Shown: in pieces, positions 1-11,300 of the stretch | How positions within the stretch are numbered: the first letter of the stretch is position 1 | Layout of the letters: every line of letters starts with the position of its first letter | Source of the DNA: Dipylidium caninum | Taxonomy: Eukaryota; Platyhelminthes; Cestoda; Cyclophyllidea; Dipylidiidae | Assembly (NCBI GenBank): GCA_017562135.1 | Contig: QEYB01001046.1 | Coordinates: forward strand, 930,001 to 994,000 | Direction: 5' to 3' | Length of the DNA stretch: 64,000 bases | Program-made: the position numbers and the translations under genes | Notes under the pieces: generated by a model | Seen by the model: only the letters and a program-made list of their open reading frames with translations | Databases searched by the model: none | Told to the model about the DNA's origin: nothing

Positions 1-483
1 TCGTCACGTCCCTCTCGCGCCCCTCCCACGGCCTTCCCCCCTCCCACCGCGGTTCAGACGGATTAAGGCTTGAACGGCCTGATTCGATGAAATGCTAGAG
101 CGCCTGTTCTACGCTCGCCCTCATCTCACACGTCTACTCAAGTCTCTTTGGAGCAAATTAACGAGGAAGGCTTGGAAACACTGCTTCTGCACAAAAAACA
201 GTCACGAATTATCCAGCGTGGTATCAAGTCGGTGATAGAATTCGCCTGATACTCGGTCTTTGTTTAACATTGTTTTATTAGCCCCACCGGGTATAGAGTT
301 GATCGCGCTCCGACAGAGTTGTGTTATATGAGCGAAAATGGCGTCCATTAGTGCTTTGCTGGCCTGCCGGTGGCTGGACTCTGCAGAGTCGCGTAAATTA
401 ACGAGGTGGAAGGGAATAATAAGGCTATTCAGACAGTAGGGTGCATCGGATTGCCTCACTGCTTCCCGTCGTAGCGTTGGATG

Positions 484-500
484 CAGTCAGTCAGTCAGTC
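484..500. repeat. CAGT tetranucleotide microsatellite
   Basis: About four uninterrupted copies of a CAGT unit. It is short, and no gene adjoins it. Confidence 0.8.
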
Positions 501-3500
501 GGGTGATCCCCGATGCCCTTCTTGCGGAAAGGAGCATCGACACAAAACAAAAATGCCACTTAACATTATTTAACTGTGTCCAGCTCACACGTGGAAGTTC
601 TGAGTTAATCTAATAAAATTGGTTGTGGTAAAGAAAGCACAAGGAGCTTCCCTCGGCCTGCTTTAGTTGTTGATGCACCATTACTCACCTATAATTCATT
701 CTCAACGTCAGGATCACCGCGTAGCAGCTTAGGCAGAGCCAAAGGAGGGCTTCGACGGGGCCACTTGGCAATTCATTGGTTCCACGCCGAACACCATGCC
801 TCGAGCGTTTCACAAAACAGTGCGGGTGTGAGCTGGAGACATCGCCGAAGCCCACCCATCCCTCGCCCACGTCTGGGAATACTCATCACGGACTGCCACA
901 TTTCATATAAATAATAGATTTTCCTTAGTGAGCTGAAACACCAGGGATGTGGTATGAATATTTCAAGGGTTGTGGAAACCGAGAACACTCATTGTGTGTG
1001 TGACTAAGTCGGGTTCTCCCTGATGGGACACTCGCGTTTTTTAGAAGACAAAATGGGGGGATTCAAGTACCTTGAAACACCATTATTTTCCACTCTGATG
1101 CGTGAGAGGGAGGAGGAAGAGGAGGAAGAGGAGGGAAGCTGTTATTACGACCAGGTTGTAGGATTAACGGAGGGAAGTACACAAGGTGCTGTGAGGCCTG
1201 GATGTGTACACCTCTTCTCCCTTACCGCTAGCGACGGGATAACGCGATATTCTGCGCATGTGAGAGGATAAAACATAAAAAAAAGTTGAATGGCAAATAG
1301 AAAAATAGGAAGTGGTGAGACAGCATGACATTAAGTTAAGATCCATGAGAGAACAGGGGAGGAGAAGCAGTTGGCACAACGCAGACTAATGAATTACGAC
1401 AAAAGCCGAGGCAAGTAACTTAAATTTCAAGAGTCTGTTTGAACGACAACGCCATCTGACGACCGCCTTCGGGATTCTTGATGCACCCACTGTAATACCA
1501 GCTTCTTCAGCCGGCTTTTACAGGAGGCCACGAAGGCCACGAGCTCTGCCTGCCTTGCGGTGGTAGAGGAGAAGCTTGTGAGGTTAAAGTAACACTCTCA
1601 GGAGGATACTCTACTGCTCGAACGGCAGTTAGCATTTCCACGTAAGTGAGCATTGGAGACGAGCTACACACCAGAAGCGGGCGACTGAGGCGATTAATGG
1701 CCCGAAAAGGCCGGTAGGATCAAGATTGCTTGCAGGTTGGCCACTAGGAGATACTGGAAAAGAAGGGAACGTTCCTCACCCTCAGCATGATGGACTTATT
1801 GTGCAACATCGTGTAGATCCCAATCTACACTGGAAGCCCAAATCTAGTCCTAACAACTCGTAGTTTTAACTGCAACAATTCCATCAGGTGATTTAATAGA
1901 CGAAATCGAAGAACAGTGAAGATGATGAGTGAGAAACGTAGCAGCGCAGGGTCCAGTTCTCGCCTCGTGTGAGGGCGGACACCCGAGACGGAGAGGAGGC
2001 AGACAAAGCCCCTCGTAGATTAGATGGGGAAGAAATAAACTCCCACAATTACACAAAGCTTGTGCCACTGAGGCAGGAGAGCCACATAACTGTGTTTCTC
2101 CGTAGCGCAAGCGCCCGAGGCGAGAGTGTTTGTGCCGGTGGAAGAAAATGTCATCCTCCTCGCCTTGCCTACCTTTTTCGGTTCTCCCCACGACTTGATA
2201 AATGGGTGTGAGTTTATAGCTGCTGCAGTAAAGTATCACTCATGAAATTCGCTTATAACGAAATGACTCTGGGAAGGAAATTAGTTCACACGGGTATTCA
2301 TGCTGCCCACTTTTCTACCAGCATCGGTTTAGCCTAATTCGGATTGGGCCAAGGCTCCTCCAATGTCGAATAGCACCTGGCTATTCGTCTAAGTTTAACG
2401 TACGTGAAAAAGACCACACAAATAGGTAATTAAAGATGACTTCATCCAGACTGTCATGTTGTGCAGGTTCATTGCTTTGGAGGAGTATCAGGAAAATCAC
2501 GGCTCACAAAAAACAAAACCACAAATGCTTTCTGCGGGCCAAATTAGAGAAGGAGTTAACAGACGGTGCTCTGTTAGAAACCAAAAGGGAACTTAAGGCG
2601 AACAGCCCTAACGAGAGTACAAAAGGAGGGATGATTTTAAACCAATGACATCTCAAAGGTCACTTTTAAGACAGAGCCCGACAGCTTTGCGTTCAACATT
2701 GCGGAATCTTGATTGGGGCAAGTAGCTTAACAGTATGTGGTCCTTTCCGCCAGGGGCGCCATCCCCTTTCCGCAGAATGGAGGGGAGGAGAACCTCAGTT
2801 GCCGTCGCCATTGTCAAAAGGTGGGATACCAGCAAAAGGTCTCACTTTGTGAAATTAGCGAGAGGTTCACCGACGAACCGCTGTTCAGTATCAGTCCTGT
2901 GGAAGTTATAAGCGCATAATTGCAGTTATTCTCAGCTCTTCTATACCTAATTGCGAGTTGTGCAAGTAAACTTAAAAAATTCTGCACTTTTGAACGCACA
3001 ACGTCGACTTTGAATTACTTCTTAGACGTAACGAAAAGGATTTGATAAAGGGCTACAGGAAAGCGGTGAAGAAAGAGGAGAAGACGAAGATGGAGTCTTG
3101 GATTTCGAATAGTGCCAGACTGCTTTATAGCAGGGCAGAGATGTCTTTTAAGTTTCACAAACTGCAAATAACGTATACAGTGGCTCTGCTACCAATCTTT
3201 AAAGCATTATTTTCGACGATGGAGAAAGAGAAGAAGATTCACCTCTAGAAGATTAAATGCCTCCTTCTACACGGAATGTCTCGAGTTGCAGGTCGGAAGA
3301 GGCAGCCCTCTTCAAACCTAATGCTTCCTCCTATGGTCATGCGACGGTTATAAAGTACACCCTCTTCTCCCCTTTTCAGCAAATGACCAGACAACTTGCT
3401 CTGCAGGTAGATGGAATGGCAGCGAAGGGGAACTAAACAGCATGGAGTTAACACAACTCCTCTCTCAGTAGCGAACTCTTCGCCGTCGGGCCTCCAGACG

Positions 3501-4425
3501 ATGGGTTATAAACAAATGTAATCGCTCATATGAAGAGTGTGAAATTCGACACCTTCCGGTATCGTTCGTGCCTGGCTTTGTTTTAGTGTTGGAGCAAGTT
3601 TTTCCCTTTCGCGCTTCCCGTGAAACTCTTCATCGTCGTCTTCACACTCTTTGATGAGGATTATGTCGCAGACGCGAATCCGGTCTGTGCTACCTGTCCG
3701 ACATGTTGACTCCTCTTGGATGGGAGTGACCAAACTGGAATGGATACTGCGTGCTTCAAAGAGCTCGGGAGAGCCGGAGGCAAATGTCCCCTCTCTGTAC
3801 TCTTCTCCTTCGCCTCCCATAAACTTACGCATTTGTTGAGTCTGTCGAGTGCGACTGTTAACCTGAAGTGGATCAAATTTTCTCTTCACTCCTCACACAA
3901 ACATGAGCACTCTTGCTCGAGCTCTTCGCTTTTCATTCAAATTTAATTTAAGCCCGGAGTTATACCCATTGTTCTTCGGGCCCGGAGATGAAATTTTTCT
4001 CGTCCATTTTCCTACCCTCCTTCGGGGATGAAACAAAATTTTTAGAAGCAATGTAGAACAATGGTTTTGGACTCATCCAATTTTTCCCAGTCCCTCGACG
4101 GCCGGAACCTTCCGGAGCCCCCTTTTCTGTCAACTCGGCGTTCTCAGGTCAAGACAACAAAGGGCATTTCAACGCTGTCTTGTAAAAAAGTGAAACACTC
4201 TAAGCGCAGGTGCAAAGTGCAGCCTGAAAAGGAGGCAGGAAGTCGGCGTTGCTACAACGACTGAACGTCGAAAAATTTGGCCCCAGCTTCTCAATAATTC
4301 GCTAACATATTCATTAAGTTTTGAATTCAAAATGTGAATGAAGCAGGAGCTTTAACCTCATAACACAGCGAAACTGTAAGTCTCGGTGATTTCAACAACG
4401 CAGTGGAAACACACAGCATGAAAGC

Positions 4426-4450
4426 TTTTTCTTCTCTTCTCTTCTCTTCT
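4426..4450. repeat. CTTCT pentanucleotide tandem
   Basis: About four to five copies of a CTTCT unit. A second purine-rich tract of related composition lies on the same strand at 4628-4653, so the two could pair when single-stranded. Confidence 0.75.
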
Positions 4451-5660
4451 ACAAGGACTTCAACATCGCACGATATGATGGGCTTGGGAACTTCAAAATG
4501 AGAGTGTTTCTCGACTGAATGAGGACAAGTTCGGACAGACGAGCCACGAAATCGGCCGTCTACCTTACTGTCGCGGAGCTCACAAATTTGCCTGGGATGA
4601 GACACGGCACGCAAGTTAACTGTAAAGAAGGAAAGAAGAGAGGAGAGGAGAAGACAGCTTGCCATTAGAGATGGTGGTAATTAAGCTGAAGGCTGCCCAG
4701 TGTTAACGCCTCGAGGTTAGGAGAAAAATTGGTCAGTCAGTGACCTAAAATTTGGCTTAATTGTTAAGTCATGTGGGCGATGGTCTGACATGATTCCCCC
4801 TCTTGACATGGGATTTTGTTAAGAGAGAAAGGGGGAAGCAGCGTACAATGGGGAATGGTGATGGACAAGATAAACGGGTAGTGGCGGCACATATTTCATT
4901 GTAAAAGCCTTTCGGCCTTTCCTGGTGGGAAATTGGGTTACCTGCGAAGACATTGGGATGTCCAACGGACAAACTGCCACCGAGGTTGATGTCCTACTTC
5001 GAGTGGGCTGGAGGCAGAGCCCCCGCCCCCCCCCTCCCCGGTCCACGTTTGATTGTCCATAAGAGGAGTCTGTCCCACATCGATAAATAATGGATGCCTC
5101 GTCCCTTTGAAGACCGCCGAGAGCAGTTCCACTGGAAGATGCTCACCCTCGCAGAATCCCATTTTCGAGCAGTCGTTGGGTTTTTATATTCGCGCCCCTA
5201 ACTGACTTGCCATATAATGTTAAGGAAAAAAGCGAAGACTCCTTCCAAGTTGACGGACTCGCCTCAACCAGCCTCATGCGACTGTGCACCGAAGAATTTG
5301 TTGTCGTTGGCGGAAAGCACGCCTTTTAGTAGTCGTGGAAGTGGCGCGACTTGTCCATCGACAATGTCCCAGCCTCGTGAGGGAAAAGTGAGTCCGGTTC
5401 GGCGCACTTGTTTAACAGCTTATACACAGGGTCCTCGAAAACTCGGGCAAAACCTGGAATGCATACACGCAAAGGTGGCCGTTTGCGAAACTCGGGCTCC
5501 CAGAACTGGGAAGCTGCGGCGGGAGTGCAGATGGCAGCATCTCCCCAAGACATAATGGTTTTTACCCTCTCAATAGATCGTTTTTAGGGAGATGTGACCC
5601 TCCTACACGCTTCTGTAAAACTAAAATTAATTATTAACTCAAATAATGTCTTTGGCCAAA

Positions 5661-5726
5661 AGGGGAAGAGGAGGAGGGGGCGGGGAGGGGGAGGGGGACG
5701 GGGAAGAAGAAGAAGGGGGGTGTGGT
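5661..5726. repeat. G-rich purine tract with quadruplex potential
   Basis: An almost pure purine stretch with many runs of four to six G separated by one to three bases, followed by an AAG repeat and a run of six G. The composition is directly visible. That it folds into a quadruplex is inference. No gene is adjacent. Confidence 0.7.
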
Positions 5727-8283
5727 GAGTGTAAGCCAGAGCAAAAATAAACTTACCATTCAATGAACGAATAACTTTTGAAGTTTTATTATAAGTTTCG
5801 TGGATCTTAGCGTCTCGAGTACTTTGATATTAATTTTGAATGCCTTATTAGGAACTTTTTGTGTAAAGATGAGGCGATCTGTGCCAGTTCAAGACGGCAC
5901 TCCCACTAAATCGTCTCAAAGGGGCTCCGGCAGACGCATATTTAACGATGGGCGTGAAGTATTGCAAAAACAAGAGGAGTCTATTTCGGAGGGCTTACTT
6001 TCCCGCGGCTACCATCTTCCACCTGTGGCTGACTGCGACATCACCGAAAGATAAATTCACAAGCCTGTCAGACTGAAACAATGAAGTTATTTTAGAAAAG
6101 GAGGTGAAATACTACCGATTTGCATGAAAGGTAGAAAAATCTCCTAAATTGCAACGACACTTACGAGGAAGAAGGACTTATGAGAAAGAGGAATTCTATT
6201 CCTGATAACGTTCGTTCCCCTTTACGAGTACAACTTTGTGAAATTAGACGACATAAGTCCCAGGTCTCCCACTTGGGAAGCCGATCCGTTCCAAGGCCCT
6301 TCTCATAACGAGTTGTTGATGAAGGGCAGAGCTGACAAAATGGCTCCCCTAGTCTCTTAAGCGTACATAATTCAGCCACTTTCGGAGGTGGAGAGAGGAG
6401 CAGTGCGCCACCGTCGTCAGCCAAGTCCCCTCGAAAGACAAGGAGGCTCAAGGTCATGCGATTAGCGAGGGAGCACCCATCAAACTGTCATCTGATGTCA
6501 TTCCGCGAAGCATCGGCCCGCAAAGTCATCAAATTAACCTATTTATAAGTTAAAATAGGGAAAGCTGGTCGAAACGTCAGTAGGGAGGAGTTTCAATAGA
6601 CAAAAAGGTTTCGCTTTTTCTGTTAGCGTGTTGAAATTAATGGGCTTGTGCTTGCGTAATACGAGCAATTTGCCTTTCTCAACTAAAACCCGCAATTGTT
6701 TCCCACCTAAACATGGTTCGTAAGCACTTTAAATATCTTGCCTGCACTCTGTGATGAAGTCAGCATTTCGCCTATTCAAATGAAGAAAGACGCCTCCAAA
6801 AGGCGCAGGGTTGTGATCAAATCAACCTGATTTATTCCCATCTCCTCAAAGAACTTCCTTTTCACCGCCATGTACTTCTCAAAGCGCCGTTCCTCCATCC
6901 CCTAACTAATCGTCAAATTAATTTTCATGGAATTCTTGAAGAAAACTCGCGGAGAGGCTTTTATGAGCGCCCACAATTGTGTAGTTTTCGCCACGTAGTC
7001 ATTTCCCGTGTTTGGTGATAAGCCTCACTTGGGAGGAAAGCAGGAAGGATTAAGAAAGGCAAATTAGTGAAAGAAATTGCGGGAAATGTCAGCTAGGCAA
7101 TTTGGACAACAGGTAATTTAGTGAGGTAGGATTGAAATTTCACCACTTCCGGCCTCATGCAGTGCGCAAATTTCTTCGCCTCATCGCACCGATTTAGAAT
7201 ACGGGACTTATAGGAATCCCGGGGCATTTCATAGACATCGACATCTCAGGAAGTGGCGCTGAGGTGGAAGCGGTTCTCCTCGCTGGTCAGCTAGGGCTAA
7301 CGGGTGTGAATTAACTCCGAATAAACATGGCTGAAATTGTGCAGTCCTCAGTTATCTTGTGCGGACTCCGAGCTTCCCTACGCGGTTTATTCCCACACAG
7401 AGAGCGAACATGCGTCCGTCTACCGGCAGGCAGAGGTGTGAGAGACCATTAAATGGCCCACGGTCGCAGGATCTTTCACACTCTTAACGCAGGTTATATC
7501 AAATAGAGAAGAAGGGGGAATAAGGTGGGTTGGTTGGACTGACCTGAACACCTTTTACCGGCAAATTTCACCAAAATAGACAGTCTACACTGGAGAAGAC
7601 TGATCTTCCAACTCTTCCAAGGCCGTGCGGTATGAGATTAGTGGAAGTCGTCATGGATGCAGTTGACAGAGCCAACCATCGTGGGAGAGAAAAGGCGAAA
7701 CTATAAGACAGTGCTGCTTAAAGCGGACACCACTGGTGTAATGACAATTTAAATTTCACGAGAAATTCACACTTACCTGTGGAAGGGTAGCCTTGTTTTA
7801 AGATTCCTCTGACTCGTAAACACCAGTTTCCGCCTGCATTATTCCCCCCAAAACCATTTGTTAAATGACTCTCTCGCATCTACCACTATTGGTTGGAAGA
7901 CCCAATGATTCATATAATCTCATTTTAATGAGAGACCGTTGTTTCGTGGTCGAAGCCACCAGTCCGCAATGGGAAAAGCACTTAGTTTTGGTTCATAGTT
8001 TACAAAGTATATCAACTGGATGAAAGAGACTCACGCAGGTGTGTTGAGACAAGTGCGAAGTATCACCTTAGGGACAATTATACAGGACCCCTGCCTCCTT
8101 AGCGCCTTTCAGCTGCTGTAGGGTACAGCAGATTACCGTCAGGCACTGTGGGGCCCCAAGTGGTAATCCATTTGCCGCACTTTCGAAGTGAGATAGAGAC
8201 ACAGGCATGCACAGACATACACGTGTTCACTGTCGTGTATCAGATATAAGGCGAAAACCCTCTGCTGTGGTGCTGCTTACCGC

Positions 8284-8306
8284 CTCTCTCTCGCACACCT
8301 CATCAG
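8284..8306 (+). promoter_or_regulatory. Acceptor-like site directly before start codon
   Basis: A pyrimidine-rich run ends in CAG immediately followed by the ATG used as start of the peptidase gene. This looks like a 3' splice site. It could receive a 5' untranslated exon or a trans-spliced leader. The same arrangement (TAG then ATG) precedes the GPCR gene at 40943-40945. No upstream exon was found, so the role is inference. Confidence 0.3.
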
Positions 8307-11300
8307 ATGCTATTAGGACGTCTTCTCCTTTTCACTTTACTCCTTAGTTCCAAGTCCACGGGGAGGTATCACGGTGTCGAGAGCAAGTGGAGGAATGTCT
8401 ATAATTGGACACTTAAATTTTTACCGAAAGACTTTGCGTTTACCCAACTCTCCTACTTCGGTGGCTGGCGACAGCATCAGAGTGGCACCTATGAGAATTT
8501 ACTGCTAGCAGGTATTGTTGAGCATTTTGCGACACTTTTGTTGTCAATATTCTGGCTAATTTCACTATTTCACTCGTTGCAGTAGTTTTACGATCACATT
8601 AGCCACGGTTACCTCGTAAACAGTGGATAAGAATTACTGTAGCCGGTAGCAGAAAGAATAGCATGCCTGACAGCCTCCGAGTGCTCAAGCAATTGCGATA
8701 TGTGATATTCCGTCTAAGTTGACGCCGAAACCTTGGGGAACTTGACGAAGAGACAGTGGAGATATTGCAGGGCTTCACCGGGGCATCTCTGTCTCCTTGA
8801 TTCCACTCGGTCGAGCTGAAATGGCGATAATGTGATTATCACCATGTCCCACGCACGCATTTAATGCTGCCTTTCGTTCCTCAGTCTAATTCGTCTTCCT
8901 AACCCAAAAACACTTGCTAAATACTTTGTACTCTTCTTTTTCGCCACGAATGACCATTTAATCCCTTCAAGTCAAACAGCTCAAAGATTGGCGTGAATGG
9001 GGCTGGCCAATTGTCGAAACGGTGAATTTCACCGTCCGTCTAGCCCGAGGACCCTCTGCTAAAGGCCCGTGGAACGAAGTAGTGATTCTCTCCAAGTCTA
9101 CTCAGGAAGTACTTCATCGGGCTCAAAACAACAGTAAGTTTGTCTTCCGCCCATTCGATGTGTGCCACCAAATGCACAAGTTAATCGCATTCTCATTGGG
9201 AAATCGGGTTATTTCAGTAGAGTTTGTCCCTAGTCCTGTGTTAGTAGGCTATTTCGGTCGAAGCGCATTACAAGGGCTGGTACAACGCCAACGAGCATCC
9301 AGTCCGAACTGCGTCATGGAAAGCCATAAATCATCAGTGCCAATTTACTTCTCAACCCGTATACTGAGTAATTTACGGCCTACAAGTGCAGTAGCCTTGA
9401 TGCAGTCAAACTGGAGCAGGTGGAGGCTGATTACCGCAAAGAGGTCTCACATTCAACTAAGTGGATGCCAATCGAAATGGCACCATTGTCAGGCCTTTCT
9501 TCGAAAAGGACCCCACCAAATGCCACCTAATCTTTTCCACTTTCACTGCTGCCATCATGAATGCGCGGTGGGGATGTCGCGGGATTAGTTATTTTCATTC
9601 AAACCCTTCTCATAGTTATGAGTGTAATGAACCGTGTCGAGACGTCATACGCTCCAGCGGTGGATAGAAGTGAAGGAAATGGATGCCGATGCATGAAAAT
9701 GTCGAAGCATAAGGCGAATCGGTCGGTTAGAGGGCACGCAGAGGCATAAGCAAGTAGCCGAGGCGCTGATTCGTCCCTCAGGCGTTAAGGCGCAGGATTT
9801 GGTGATTTATCTCACCTCTGCACATGCCGGTCTTCTCCGTGCTGGACGAAATCCCCCTCCAAGAGGTGATATGTTGTTCGCTCTAATGTGAACTGAGGTC
9901 CAAGTGCAGGAGTGCTGCCCAAACTCAGGTGCTCCTACCCTTCCATTAATTCGGATTTAACTGATGCCTAAACAGCCGGAAAGCACGGTTTTACCATGTT
10001 GAGCACGTTTTGACATTCGCTTCAACCAGTGTGTCCACGGTGCGATTCGGGCCGGGCAGTGGCTGGTCCTTCATATGGCCGAATGGAAACCCACTTGTCT
10101 GTGTGTGAGCATGTGACCATCGCCTCAAACATGGGAATAAAGCAGGCTGTTAATATTTCAGTCACATTCAAATGTACAGATCGCCAGCCCCACGGGAACG
10201 CAACCTGTTCGTCGAACACCACCATCGTAGCCCCAGCCTACTGCCCATTTGCTCGGGCTGGCAATGCGACTGGCCAGCCGGTCTTCGTGAATTATGCCCT
10301 CCTCACAGATCTGACTGCCTTCACCGATCCCCACGACCTCTGTTCACCAGAAGTTATTGTTATAGCGAGACATGGCTACTCGTCATACGGTAGCAAAGTC
10401 CGAAATGTGGTGAGCCGTTGTAGGGGCTTGAATAGCAGTGAACTGCCCGGGGGAATGATAATTTATCGGGAGCAGGAAGCAGAAGCCCCCGACGTCAAGA
10501 TTTACCCCGATGGAATAGGTCTTCCCCCTGATGGGATACTTTATCGCAATGCTAAGGTATCTCAAAGTCAGGGTGATCCAGAGACACCTGCATTTCCGTC
10601 TCTAGGTAAGTTTTTAAAGACCGAAATTTGACAAATGTGCCGAATTTCGCCATGCCCACGAATGACTCTTTGGATAACATTTAACACTGCCATGCAGATG
10701 GTGTTTACAAGACGGAGATGTTGGAGGACGTGGCCATTACGCCCTTCCCGGTGCAGATGATCAACTACCGCGATGTCCAGGTCGTAGCACGTGGCATGGG
10801 TGGCAAACCCATTCCCACGGCCTGGAAGCCATCCGTGATGAAGTTCATGGGCCCGGAGGGTGACAAGTATGCTCGCTTTATTTGATTGCCTAAACTCCAG
10901 TCAGGCACTCAAATTAGGTCATTTGACGGTAGTTTTGTGTACTGAGTGAGCACATATATTTGCTGTAAGTCCCAAGAAAACGGTTTTTCGCCAAACACTT
11001 TTGACACTTCTTGCTAAAGCCTAATTCGAATGGACATTCGGAATCGGATAGATGAGAAGCCGTCCACACTCGTCAATGTCATCGGGATTATCCCGGGTGA
11101 AGGTCCAGAGGCGGAGAAGTACGTGATCCTCGGCAACCATCGTGACGCGTGGGTCCAGGGCGCCAGCGACCCTCATTCCGGCACTGTTGTACTGCAGGGC
11201 CTCGCCTATCTTCTTGGACTGGCCTATCGAGAAGGTGGTGTGAGGATTATGAATTACCACATCAAATCACAGATCACCATTATGAATGGGACAGCATTTT

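Larger units (their letters stand above)
1..8306. other. Gene-poor flank, no supported gene
   Basis: I see no recognisable protein, RNA gene or mobile element in this stretch. Open frames of 60-130 codons occur on both strands (for example 3506-3889 minus, 5217-5555 plus and 5800-6054 plus), but none shows a family motif, and several overlap one another on opposite strands, as expected by chance. What can be named is simple sequence: a four-base tandem at 484-500, a purine run at 1107-1137, a CTTCT tandem at 4426-4450 and a G-rich purine block at 5661-5726. The last 1-2 kb presumably holds the promoter of the peptidase gene, but I recognise no core promoter element. Confidence 0.5.

Noticed and set aside
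9022..9588. 188-codon frame extending peptidase exon 2
   Set aside because: Only 8972-9133 aligns with the family. A strong GTAAGT donor at 9134 ends the exon and the next exon joins in phase.
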